Source: Peptostreptococcaceae bacterium
GTDB lineage: Bacteria > Bacillota > Clostridia > Peptostreptococcales > Peptostreptococcaceae
Direction: 5' to 3'
Assembly (NCBI GenBank): GCA_029983575.1
Contig: JASBZE010000078.1
Span: 1-8,091 of the forward strand
Length of the DNA stretch: 8,091 nt
Shown here: positions 1 through 6,873 of the stretch, piece after piece
Position numbering within the stretch: position 1 is the first letter of the stretch
Layout of the letters: every line of letters starts with the position of its first letter
Program-made: the position numbers and the translations under genes
The notes under the pieces: model-generated
Database searches by the model: none
What the model was told of the DNA's origin: nothing
Seen by the model: the letters and a program-made list of their open reading frames with translations, nothing else

Positions 1-977
1 ATCGCCCCATCGTGAACTGGAAGCTTCGAAATGTCCTTTAAGGCATCCTCAACTTTTAAACCGTCTAAACTCTTGTTATTTCTCTTTAGCTCGTCAATAT
101 TCTCCCAAAAACTCTTTGTCATTTGGTATACTACTTTTTCAGGAACATCTTCGCTAGTATATAGGATCATCTTAATTGCTGAAGTGTTTATATCCTCTTT
201 TTGCCCTTCATATGTCCCTTTTTTGATGACGTAATTTGAGTACCAAGGATATTTTTCCTTAAGCTTATTTACTAGTTTTTCATCTATTGGTACGAGCTTT
301 CCATCAGCCGTCGTACATATTTCCGTCACAGCCGCAGTCGGAACTCCCGCCATTATCCACGCTCCATCGAGTTGTTTATTTCTCATCAAATCCGTCGATT
401 CAGTAAAACCAATATGTTGGGCCTTGATATCCCCTGGATATTTTAACCCAGACTGTTCTAAATGAATTCTCGATTCGTCTTCTGTCGTACTACCCGGTGC
501 TCCAGTAGCGAACTTTTTTCCCTTTAGATCTGTTATCTTTTCAATTCCACTTGATTTTCTTACCACTATTTGATTGGGATTATAATAAAGTCCAGCGATT
601 ACTCTGAGTTTCTTATTAGCTCTTCCCTTAAACTGCGCCTCTCCATTATAACTTTGGTAAACAATACTAGCAACCCCCATGCTCACCTGTGCCTCACCGT
701 TTTGCATCAGGTTTAAATTATCAATACCTCCATTAGAAGCTTGAGAACTCACCTTTACTCCATCGACTTTTTCATTCCACAGATTTGAAAGAGATGCCCC
801 TAGAGGGTAAAGTGATCCAGTAGTTGCTGCAGTAGGTATATTTATATCAATTTTGCCTTCTTTTTTTGATGATTTAGATCCAGTATTATCAGAACTAGAG
901 CATCCCGCTAGAGAAATCCCAATAATTAAAGATAATACTACAGATAAAAATCTCTTTTTACATTTGGTTTTTACCAT
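1..977 (-). CDS. TRAP transporter substrate-binding lipoprotein, TAXI family (3' end outside window)
   Basis: This is an open frame of 325 codons from an ATG at 977 to the left edge without a stop, so it is partial at its C-terminus. Residues 1-26 are a lipoprotein signal peptide: basic start (KKR at 7-9), hydrophobic stretch, lipobox LAGC with the modified Cys at 26, then a Ser/Lys-rich linker. The mature part follows the TAXI pattern: TAATTGSLYPLGASLSNLW (49-67), SNGGIDNLNLMQNGEAQ (81-97), LRVIAGLY, DLKGKKFATGAPGSTTED (150-167), LDGAWIMAGVPTAAV (203-217), and PVHDGA at the edge. That last motif normally lies close to the end, so probably only about 10-25 residues are missing. Such proteins bind a solute outside the membrane and deliver it to a TRAP permease; the substrate cannot be read from sequence. 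The start overlaps the permease stop by 20 bp and has only a loose purine-rich ribosome site (AAAGGAAAGAGAG), which suggests coupled translation. Family call firm, substrate unknown. Confidence 0.93.
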   Translation of the reverse strand, partial: MVKTKCKKRFLSVVLSLIIGISLAGCSSSDNTGSKSSKKEGKIDINIPTAATTGSLYPLGASLSNLWNEKVDGVKVSSQASNGGIDNLNLMQNGEAQVSMGVASIVYQSYNGEAQFKGRANKKLRVIAGLYYNPNQIVVRKSSGIEKITDLKGKKFATGAPGSTTEDESRIHLEQSGLKYPGDIKAQHIGFTESTDLMRNKQLDGAWIMAGVPTAAVTEICTTADGKLVPIDEKLVNKLKEKYPWYSNYVIKKGTYEGQKEDINTSAIKMILYTSEDVPEKVVYQMTKSFWENIDELKRNNKSLDGLKVEDALKDISKLPVHDGA

Positions 978-2868
978 AATTTTTTTCTCTCTTTCCTTTA
1001 ATTCCTAAAAGTTGTACAATAACAACCAAAGATATCATTATTAAACCATAAATATCTGTCATAAATCCGACATCTATTGTCATTAGACCTCCTACACATA
1101 GGATTATTCTTTCTAATGCACCCATTTTTCTTAAAAACATTCCGCTAAATCCTAAAACTATACTTATTACTCCAATGATTGAAGATGACACTACCCTGAG
1201 TACCTCAAGTGTAAGTGTGGGTTCATCTAGAAGAAGTACAGGATTTTTTAAGAAGAAAAAAGGAATTATAAATCCTATTATCCCTATTTTTACAGCTATA
1301 AGAGATGTTTTTGTAATATTTGACTCAGCTATACCAGAAGCTATGTATGAACTCATCGCAACGGGTGGAGTGATATTTGATAGGCAGGCGTATATAAGGC
1401 AAAACATATGTGCTGTTAGAGGGAGAGCGCCCGCGCTTACTAATACCGGAACAGAAACTGCAACAACTATTACATATGCTGCAACTCCTGGGACTCCCAT
1501 ACCCAAGATAACGCTCATAACCATAACCAAAATCCCAACTATATACAAATTTCCGCTACCAGATATTTTTAGTATTAAATTTCCAAAATTAAGCCCCAAT
1601 CCGCTCAAAGACACCGTTCCTACAATCAACCCTATCAAAACACAAGATATACCGACACCTATTGCTGATTTTGCCCCATCTATAGAAGCTTCAACAATAT
1701 CAGATAAGCTCATCCTCGTCTCTTTTTTTAGGCCGGCAGCTATTATCGTCGAGAAAATTGACGCAACTGCCGCAAATATTGGGGTAAAACCTGTGAACAT
1801 CATAATTAAAAGTACAGCTAGAGGTATTATTAGATGACCTCTCGCCTTTAATACTTCAATTACCTTAGGAATATTCTCTGAACTAATTCCAGAAAGACCT
1901 AGTTTTTTCGCCTCCAAATGCACTGCTAGGAGAATACCTAGGTAAAATAAAAATGCTGGTAATATAGCGGCTATCATAACTTTAGTATATGGAATTCCAA
2001 GATATTCTGCCATTACAAATCCGACAGCACCCATTATAGGCGGGCAAAATTGTCCCCCTGTTGATGCTACAGCCTCAACCGCACCAGAAAACTCAGAGCT
2101 ATATCCCGTTTTTTTCATCAAAGGAATTGTAATAGTGCCCGTTGTTGCTACATTTGCAATTGCTGATCCGTTTATCATTCCCATTAATGCACTTGCTATA
2201 ACCGCTACCTTTGCCGGACCTCCAGGGCTTTTTCCTACTATGGACAGACTTAAGTCATTTATTAATTCGCTAAACCCACTGTGTTTTAAAAATGATCCGA
2301 AAAGCACGAACAAAAATATATATGTCGCACTCACTCCTATACCTATACCAAATATCCCCTGACTTCCCCAAAACATATGGCTTAAAACCCTGTTGACAGA
2401 AAAGTTCGATGTCGATAGGGGACCGGAAATATATTTTCCCCAAAAAAGATAGGAAAGGAAAATCAAAGATAGTATTGTTAGATTCTTGCTGACTCTTCTT
2501 CCTGCTTCCAAAACGACGACTATACCTATAAATGCGACAACTTTATCAGTATTTTTTAAAAAACCTCCGGATATGGCAATTCTATTGTAATTAAGAATCA
2601 TATATCCAAAAGAAAAAATAGCTAGTCCAATAAATATTGCATTAAGTATTTTTGATTTTACCTTGGGATATAGCAAAAATGTAAAGAACACTAGGAAAAG
2701 TGCGTGCCAAGCTCTAAAAATAATTGCATCTAAACCGCCAATAGTGGTGTAATATAACTGAAAAATTACCCAAACAAAGAGCAATACTTTGATTTGGGTA
2801 GTGTTTCTTTTAATATTCAACTTTGCCTCCCTAGTTAAATTCTTTTCCATCTTTATCAAAGACTTCAA
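958..2868 (-). CDS. TRAP transporter fused permease, 4TM/12TM type (TAXI-associated)
   Basis: This is an integral membrane protein of up to 636 residues, made almost entirely of hydrophobic helices. It joins the small (4TM, DctQ-like) and large (12TM, DctM-like) TRAP subunits in one chain. TRAP systems are secondary transporters that use an ion gradient, usually Na+, to import a solute handed over by a periplasmic or lipid-anchored binding protein. Family motifs seen (numbered from codon 2868): NGSAIANVATTGTITIPLMK (233-252), GAVEAVASTGGQFCPPIMGA (262-281), FVMAEYLGIPY (284-294), LGMGVPGVAAYV (455-466) and NITPPVAMSSYIASGIAESN (498-517). The open frame begins at a TTG (2868) inside the transaldolase gene. 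An in-frame ATG lies at 2850. A second TTG at 2820 sits 5 nt after a strong GGGAGG and just past the transaldolase stop; it is my preferred start and gives 620 residues. The binding-protein gene follows directly. Function class sure; substrate unknown. Confidence 0.95.
   Translation of the reverse strand: MKSLIKMEKNLTREAKLNIKRNTTQIKVLLFVWVIFQLYYTTIGGLDAIIFRAWHALFLVFFTFLLYPKVKSKILNAIFIGLAIFSFGYMILNYNRIAISGGFLKNTDKVVAFIGIVVVLEAGRRVSKNLTILSLIFLSYLFWGKYISGPLSTSNFSVNRVLSHMFWGSQGIFGIGIGVSATYIFLFVLFGSFLKHSGFSELINDLSLSIVGKSPGGPAKVAVIASALMGMINGSAIANVATTGTITIPLMKKTGYSSEFSGAVEAVASTGGQFCPPIMGAVGFVMAEYLGIPYTKVMIAAILPAFLFYLGILLAVHLEAKKLGLSGISSENIPKVIEVLKARGHLIIPLAVLLIMMFTGFTPIFAAVASIFSTIIAAGLKKETRMSLSDIVEASIDGAKSAIGVGISCVLIGLIVGTVSLSGLGLNFGNLILKISGSGNLYIVGILVMVMSVILGMGVPGVAAYVIVVAVSVPVLVSAGALPLTAHMFCLIYACLSNITPPVAMSSYIASGIAESNITKTSLIAVKIGIIGFIIPFFFLKNPVLLLDEPTLTLEVLRVVSSSIIGVISIVLGFSGMFLRKMGALERIILCVGGLMTIDVGFMTDIYGLIMISLVVIVQLLGIKGKREKNYGKNQM
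2826..2831 (-). promoter_or_regulatory. Ribosome binding site favouring the TTG start at 2820 for the TRAP permease
   Basis: On the minus strand GGGAGG begins at the last base of the transaldolase TAG stop and ends 5 nt before an in-frame TTG (2820-2818, codon 17 of the longest permease frame). Neither upstream candidate (TTG 2868, ATG 2850) has a comparable site at normal spacing. With the TTG start the two genes do not overlap and are separated by 10 bp. The residues removed (1-16) are polar and carry no family motif. Confidence 0.65.
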
Positions 2869-3484
2869 TAGCCTTTAATGAAACGTCCTTATTCATAAGC
2901 TGAACGAATAGATCATAAGGTATAGTGCAAGTATGGGCTCCACTTGTTAGGCAGTTTACAATTTGAGATGCATTTTTAAAACTAGCTCCCAAAATTTCTG
3001 TCTTTAACCCTCTATCATCTATAAACGCCCTAGCCTTAGCTATCTCTTCATATGAATCTATTGAGTTGTTTTGCATCCTGTTTATATAAGGAGCCAACAT
3101 ATCGCATCCAGCAGCAGTCGCCATAATCATCTGATCTGATGAATAAATAGCCGTACCTAAAATTACGACATCTTCATCGTCTTCCTTTATTTTTTGTACT
3201 GCAACTAAACCTTCAAAACAAACCGGCACCTTAATAGAAAATTTAAAGCCTATCTCTTCTCCAAGAGCTTTTAATTTTAAATAGTCCTCGAACATTTCCT
3301 CGCTAGTAACTCCTAGAACCTGAGCAAATACTTCCTTTGGACCAAGTTCTACAATATCTTTCAATACTTCAGCCCTAGCTCTTTTTTCTTTTTTTAGAAT
3401 ACTTGGGTTGGTAGTTACCCCTCTTAGTATACCTGTCCTAAGTGCTGATTTAATTTCCTCCAAATTCGCTGTGTCTAAATACAT
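2831..3484 (-). CDS. fsa: Small transaldolase / fructose-6-phosphate aldolase-type (class I aldolase)
   Basis: The protein has 217 residues, the usual size for the short single-domain transaldolase group (FSA/MipB/TalC), which folds as a TIM barrel and is cytosolic. Seen: N-terminal MYLDTAN with Asp4, GVTTNPSIL (22-30), the Schiff-base lysine in FSIKVPV at Lys85 (the same number as in the E. coli FSA enzyme), APYINRM (131-137), ILGASFKN (164-171) and TIPYDL (187-192). Members either move a dihydroxyacetone unit between sugar phosphates (transaldolase, pentose phosphate pathway) or cleave fructose 6-phosphate; sequence alone does not decide which. The ATG at 3484 is preceded by GGGGAGGAAATT, a strong ribosome site. 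It lies 43 bp after the DsbA-like gene and 10 bp before the preferred permease start, so co-transcription is likely. The symbol is a family label; tal would be equally acceptable. Confidence 0.93.
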   Translation of the reverse strand: MYLDTANLEEIKSALRTGILRGVTTNPSILKKEKRARAEVLKDIVELGPKEVFAQVLGVTSEEMFEDYLKLKALGEEIGFKFSIKVPVCFEGLVAVQKIKEDDEDVVILGTAIYSSDQMIMATAAGCDMLAPYINRMQNNSIDSYEEIAKARAFIDDRGLKTEILGASFKNASQIVNCLTSGAHTCTIPYDLFVQLMNKDVSLKAIEVFDKDGKEFN

Positions 3485-3499
3485 AATTTCCTCCCCATA

Positions 3500-3547
3500 T
3501 AATTAATCTATTGATTTTCCTTTGTAATTAATCTATTGATTTTCCTT
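3500..3547. repeat. Tandem direct repeat, 23 bp twice with 25-bp period
   Basis: Identical 23-bp copies lie at 3500-3522 and 3525-3547. The right-hand copy contains the last codons and stop of the DsbA-like gene (coding GKSID then TAA on the minus strand). The left-hand copy lies just past that stop and repeats the same GGAAAATCAATAGATTAA string without being translated. It ends just before the transaldolase ribosome site. The pattern looks like a recent tandem duplication, probably from replication slippage. Confidence 0.9.
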
Positions 3548-4163
3548 CTTTTTCAAGGATTTCCTTAATTTCTTCATAAGTTCCCTTTGTGTTCATCAGG
3601 TACTTGTACTTTCCTGTTGACTCATCAAACAAGTAAAGTGATGGATAGAGTTCTACTCTCCAGTCATAAACTTTCTTAAATGATTCCTCTGTTTTTTGCT
3701 CTATATCTGTTGAGTTTAGCTTTTCTAAAAACTCATCCTTATCAACGCCTAAATTCACTGCAAGTTTAACTAAGTTCTCATCATCAGAAGGATCAATACC
3801 ATCTACAAAATAGCTGTGTTGAATGTCTTTAGAAAATTCCACTGCCTTTTCTGGTAAAATCTCTTGAAATGCAATTATGGCTTTAGATGCCCTTATAGAG
3901 TCTATCTCTCTGCCGTAATCTTTCAATAGAGCTTTGTAACCTTCTCCAACCTCAACTCCAGTTGCCTGAGCAACTCCACTTGATGCTGACAAAAGACCAA
4001 ACTCCTTCATCATACTCATCTTAAGTTCGCCTTCTTTTACCATACCCCCGGGATTTACGACAAACTCAAACTCATCTTTCATATCTTCAGCAATCTTCGC
4101 TACATTTTCGCTAATTGCATAACACCAACCACAAAGTACATCCATAAAGTAAATTACTTTCAT
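3528..4163 (-). CDS. DsbA-family (FrnE-like) thiol-disulfide oxidoreductase, cytosolic
   Basis: The 211-residue protein has a thioredoxin-fold start, MKVIYFMDVLCGWCYAIS. The redox pair is Cys11-Gly-Trp-Cys14. Other segments fit the predicted protein-disulfide isomerase group of the DsbA superfamily: VVNPGGMVKEG (35-45), IDSIRASKAIIAFQ (87-100), IQHSYFVDGIDPSDDENL (114-131), and a proline in the YPSLYLF loop (Pro174) that may be the cis-proline opposite the active site. There is no signal peptide or membrane anchor, so it should act in the cytoplasm. Possible roles are thiol-disulfide exchange or isomerisation in redox defence; the exact substrate is unknown. The ATG at 4163 follows AGGAGG with 5-nt spacing. 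It sits between rlmH (58 bp upstream) and the transaldolase (43 bp downstream), probably in the same transcript. Its last codons are duplicated in the downstream repeat. Family firm, specific role unknown. Confidence 0.87.
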   Translation of the reverse strand: MKVIYFMDVLCGWCYAISENVAKIAEDMKDEFEFVVNPGGMVKEGELKMSMMKEFGLLSASSGVAQATGVEVGEGYKALLKDYGREIDSIRASKAIIAFQEILPEKAVEFSKDIQHSYFVDGIDPSDDENLVKLAVNLGVDKDEFLEKLNSTDIEQKTEESFKKVYDWRVELYPSLYLFDESTGKYKYLMNTKGTYEEIKEILEKEGKSID

Positions 4164-4221
4164 ATTATCCTCCTAATTATTATCCATCTTTATCCGTAAT
4201 TTTTATAAAACAGCAGATTTA

Positions 4222-4701
4222 TTATTTATGGTAAGGCTCACCTGAGTTTATCCTAAACCACCTATAAATCTGTTCAAGTAGAAAAAGTCTCATCATCTGA
4301 TGAGGGAATGTGAAATCCGAAAAAGACAACTTCATATCAGCCCGTTTCAAAACATTCTCGTGAACTCCTAACGACCCACCTATGACAAAAGTAAAATCGC
4401 TATTTCCCCTGACCATCAGTGTATCGAGCTTCTTAGCCATCGACTCTGAATCAAACCTCTCACCATTTATATCAAGGACGATGCAAAATGAATTCTCCTT
4501 AATCTTTGGCATCATCCTCTGAGCCTCTTTTAATTTTATTGAATCTACAACTGTTTCGCTAACTCCATCTGGCGTTTTTTCGTCGGCAACTTCAACGATA
4601 TTTAGTTTACAGTACTTTGACAGCCTCTTGGTAAACTCCGAAATACCCATTTTTAAGTATTTTTCCTTTATTTTTCCAACACATACTATATTAATATTCA
4701 T
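4222..4701 (-). CDS. rlmH: 23S rRNA (pseudouridine1915-N3)-methyltransferase RlmH
   Basis: RlmH is a SPOUT-class methyltransferase that uses S-adenosylmethionine to methylate N3 of pseudouridine 1915 in helix 69 of 23S rRNA on assembled 70S ribosomes. It works as a homodimer in the cytosol. The product is 159 residues, exactly the family size. Seen: MNINIVCVGKIKEKYLKMGISEFTKRL at the start, VLDINGERFDSESMA (75-89), the SAM-binding loop FVIGGSLGV (105-113), FPHQMMRLFLLEQIYRWFRI (132-151), and the characteristic C-terminal GEPYHK with Tyr157 and His158. The ATG at 4701 is preceded by GGAGA at 6-nt spacing. It follows walJ by 22 bp, a neighbourhood commonly seen in Bacillota, and was formerly named ybeA/yydA/orfX in other species. 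Intact, with no unusual features. Confidence 0.98.
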   Translation of the reverse strand: MNINIVCVGKIKEKYLKMGISEFTKRLSKYCKLNIVEVADEKTPDGVSETVVDSIKLKEAQRMMPKIKENSFCIVLDINGERFDSESMAKKLDTLMVRGNSDFTFVIGGSLGVHENVLKRADMKLSFSDFTFPHQMMRLFLLEQIYRWFRINSGEPYHK

Positions 4702-4723
4702 CTCGTGTCTCCATTTTTATTGC

Positions 4724-5563
4724 TTATCTTGAAGTGCCATTTGCCCTTATTACACCAGAACCGTTATTAGGCGTAAATAGATCGCTTATCTCATTTCTTC
4801 TGAGAATGTCTAAATTTACATCCCTACCCACTTTTATATCGCTCATCTCTAAAATTCCCTTTGATGTTTGATAAGCAAGCTCTGGAAAGTTATTCTCACG
4901 ACTTAAATGAGCCAAGAGTATTTGCTTTACACCGTCATTAATCAAATCTATGGAGAAGTTCGCAGCCTCTTCATTTGACAAATGCCCAACCTCAGACATA
5001 ACCCTCTTTTTTAGAGCATATGTATAAGATCCCATCATCAACATCTCTTTGTCGTAATTTGACTCGAGTACCACCAAATCCGAGCCCTTTAAATTATCTC
5101 TAATATTTGTAGTTATATTACCTAGATCAGTAGCGACTGCTATTTTTTCATCTTTCTCATTCATAATTGTAAATCCGACCGGATCTGCCGCATCGTGCAT
5201 TATAGAAAAAGGCCTTATCAAAATATCATTGAGTGAATAAGACTTGTCATTTTCGAAAACTATCATATTCTTTTCATCGATTTTACCGATTTTGTCGATC
5301 ATAGCCCTCCATGTATCTATATTTGCAAATATCGGAACGTCATACTTTCTTGAGATTATCCCGGCACCCTTGATATGGTCTGAATGCTCGTGAGTTATAA
5401 AAATTCCATTTAAATTTTTTCCATCTACATCTACAGAATTTAAACCCTGTGTAATTTTCTTTCCGGTAAGACCGGCATCTATCAATATATTAGTATCTTT
5501 ATATCCAATGTAGTGACAGTTTCCACAGCTACCACTACCTATGGAACAATACTTTAACATCAT
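4724..5563 (-). CDS. walJ: MBL-fold metallohydrolase, WalJ/YycJ-type exonuclease
   Basis: The 279-residue protein is a metallo-beta-lactamase-fold hydrolase of the YycJ/WalJ group. The metal site is complete: His58-x-His60-x-Asp62-His63 in THEHSDH, His123 (SIMHDAADPVGF), Asp146 (VATDLGN), and His219 in LAHLSRENN. Further group motifs are SIGSGSCGNCHYIG near the start, VLESNYD (165-171) and GHLSNEEAA (193-201). Family members are associated with 5'-3' exonuclease activity on DNA and, in bacilli, sit in the walRK neighbourhood; no walRK genes are in this window. Two adjacent ATGs (5563 and 5560) follow GAGGTGAT. The second has the better spacing (7 nt from GAGG) and matches the usual family start, so the true protein may be 278 residues. 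It is the first gene of the leftward cluster, behind the extended -10 promoter at 5653-5661. Confidence 0.94.
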   Translation of the reverse strand: MMLKYCSIGSGSCGNCHYIGYKDTNILIDAGLTGKKITQGLNSVDVDGKNLNGIFITHEHSDHIKGAGIISRKYDVPIFANIDTWRAMIDKIGKIDEKNMIVFENDKSYSLNDILIRPFSIMHDAADPVGFTIMNEKDEKIAVATDLGNITTNIRDNLKGSDLVVLESNYDKEMLMMGSYTYALKKRVMSEVGHLSNEEAANFSIDLINDGVKQILLAHLSRENNFPELAYQTSKGILEMSDIKVGRDVNLDILRRNEISDLFTPNNGSGVIRANGTSR

Positions 5564-5597
5564 ATCACCTCAAAATCTATCGACTACCCTCTCGACT

Positions 5598-5610
5598 TTA
5601 AACCGTTTAA
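5598..5610. repeat. Short inverted repeat in the walJ leader
   Basis: TTAAAC-C-GTTTAA is a 13-bp near-perfect palindrome within the predicted walJ 5' leader. The one-base centre is too tight for a stable RNA hairpin, so it is more likely a protein site or chance. No riboswitch or T-box pattern is visible in 5564-5737. Confidence 0.25.
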
Positions 5611-5652
5611 CATTTCTTCAAATTAGCGAGATCACAGTCCTTAACATATAGT

Positions 5653-5680
5653 ATTATACCATATATGGGAGTATTTTAAC
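5653..5680 (-). promoter_or_regulatory. Predicted promoter of the leftward walJ-rlmH cluster
   Basis: On the minus strand a perfect -10 TATAAT (plus 5653-5658) is preceded by TG in the extended form TGGTATAAT. A weak -35 GTTAAA lies 16 bp upstream (plus 5675-5680). Transcription would start near 5646 and leave a leader of about 80 nt before walJ. The palindrome CCATATATGG overlaps the extended -10 and spacer, where a bound protein would block the polymerase. Assignment is by consensus only. Confidence 0.6.
5659..5668. promoter_or_regulatory. Palindrome CCATATATGG inside the walJ promoter (possible operator)
   Basis: This is a perfect 10-bp inverted repeat located between the predicted -10 and -35 of the leftward promoter, about 43 bp upstream of the rightward dnaD -10. 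The position suits an operator, but short AT-rich palindromes arise by chance in this composition and no regulator gene is nearby. Confidence 0.25.
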
Positions 5681-5692
5681 CCTCACAATCTA

Positions 5693-5719
5693 TTAAAGTT
5701 TAATATACTATGTTATAAT
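5693..5719 (+). promoter_or_regulatory. Predicted promoter of the rightward dnaD-like operon
   Basis: An extended -10, TGTTATAAT, spans 5711-5719. The best -35 candidate is TTAAAG at 5693-5698 with a short 15-bp spacer, so recognition would rely mainly on the extended -10. The start would be near 5726, leaving only about 12 nt before the ATG at 5738, almost all of it the ribosome site GAGGTGAT. A TATACT at 5704-5709 is an alternative -10 that would give a longer leader. Confidence 0.5.
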
Positions 5720-5737
5720 TTATCTTGAGGTGATAGA

Positions 5738-6871
5738 ATGTTTACGAAAGAAGATGTTAATTCAAGCCTACTCGATACATCCATTCCAAATATTTTTTTG
5801 GACCTCTATATGCTAAATGCGGATGGAGATTACGTAAAGGTGTATCTTCTAGGCTATAGAATAGCACTTACACCAAGGCTCGGTGACATTATGAGCAATG
5901 CAAAACTGGCAAAAAAATTAAATATTAGTATAGATAAAGTTGTTGAAGCGTGGGAGTATTGGGAAAAATCGATGATAGTAAAGATATACGACAGAAATTC
6001 CCAAAGTCCAAATGAGTTTTCTGTTGAGTTTATGGATCTTAAAACAATCTACCTACAAAACTTCTGTGAGATTACAAAAGATGGATTCAAGGCTCCATCT
6101 ACGTATGAACAAGAATTAAACCTCAATATGTTTGATGAAATCGAAAAAATCATAGGCAGGGTCATAACTCCAAACGAGGCGAAAGTAATCGTGGATAATA
6201 TGCATAACCTTAATATGCCACAGGATTTAATAATTCACGCCTTTAATAAGAGTATGAAAGATGGAAAATTTACCTCAGTCAACTATGTTTCCAAGATTTT
6301 ATTAAATTGGAGAGATAAAGACATCTATACATTAAATCAAGCCCTTTTATCAGATGAGTCGTTTACAGAGAGAAAGAAAAGATATCAAGAAGTATTTAAG
6401 CTTATGGGATTTAGCGGGCGTGAAGCATCGCATGAGGAAAAAATCCTCATAGACAGTTGGTTTGATTATATGAACTATGACATGATGGTAGTTACAGAAG
6501 CTTGTCGTAGATCTGCCAACGTCGCCAATCCATCGATAAAATATATAAATGGTGTATTAGAAAGTTGGAAATCTCAAGGATTAAACGATATCGAACAAGT
6601 GTTGTCCCATGAAGAGAAAAGAGCTAAGGAACTAGAAGAAAAAAGAGAATCAAGCAAGGGAAAAAACAATAGAGATAGCAATTTTAAACAAACATCTACA
6701 AACAGAAATAAGTTTATAAACTACAGCGATAGATTAGTTTCTGGAGAATATACAGATGAAGCCCTAGATGAAATAGCTAAGAGATCTCAACAGAGATCAG
6801 TAGGAGAACCGGAAAAATCCACTGTCGACTACCTAGAGCTCTTAAGGGCAAAACTAAATAAAAAAGACTAA
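5738..6871 (+). CDS. dnaD: DnaD-like replication initiation / primosome protein with two DnaD C-terminal domains
   Basis: The 377-residue cytosolic protein is built like the clostridial DnaD/DnaB-type primosome proteins. Residues ~10-110 resemble the winged-helix N-terminal domain (FLDLYMLNADGDYVKVYLLGYRIAL, then a helix-turn-helix-like KLAKKLNISIDKVVEAWEYW). Two copies of the DnaD C-terminal domain follow, about 131-195 and 210-280. Each ends in the domain's Y-x3-I-x3-W signature: Tyr183-Ile187-Trp191 and a variant Tyr269-Val273-Trp277. A charged Lys/Glu/Ser-rich linker (~288-325) leads to a short C-terminal segment. Proteins of this family bind and remodel DNA at origins and stalled forks and help recruit the helicase loader and helicase. 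The ATG at 5738 follows GAGGTGAT. The helicase-loader gene starts 15 bp downstream, so the pair is almost certainly one operon. The symbol is a family label; the two-repeat layout also resembles DnaB of bacilli. Confidence 0.9.
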   Translation: MFTKEDVNSSLLDTSIPNIFLDLYMLNADGDYVKVYLLGYRIALTPRLGDIMSNAKLAKKLNISIDKVVEAWEYWEKSMIVKIYDRNSQSPNEFSVEFMDLKTIYLQNFCEITKDGFKAPSTYEQELNLNMFDEIEKIIGRVITPNEAKVIVDNMHNLNMPQDLIIHAFNKSMKDGKFTSVNYVSKILLNWRDKDIYTLNQALLSDESFTERKKRYQEVFKLMGFSGREASHEEKILIDSWFDYMNYDMMVVTEACRRSANVANPSIKYINGVLESWKSQGLNDIEQVLSHEEKRAKELEEKRESSKGKNNRDSNFKQTSTNRNKFINYSDRLVSGEYTDEALDEIAKRSQQRSVGEPEKSTVDYLELLRAKLNKKD

Positions 6872-6873
6872 TT

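Noticed and set aside
31..234. 67-codon plus-strand open frame
   Set aside because: Antisense to the TAXI binding-protein gene, which reads through the whole stretch with conserved motifs.
1175..1837. 220-codon plus-strand open frame
   Set aside because: It lies entirely antisense to the TRAP permease, whose motifs are unmistakable. Its translation is low-complexity Thr/Pro/Ile-rich with no family resemblance or ribosome site.
2135..2362. 75-codon plus-strand open frame
   Set aside because: Antisense shadow of the permease gene with no ribosome site or recognisable domain.
4164..4221. Possible internal promoter between rlmH and the DsbA-like gene
   Set aside because: TATAAA-like strings occur on the minus strand, but no paired -35 at proper spacing was found, and such strings are expected by chance in AT-rich spacers.
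5564..5737. Riboswitch or T-box in the divergent intergenic region
   Set aside because: The leader on either side is too short or lacks the conserved boxes and a terminator hairpin; only short palindromes and promoter elements are visible.
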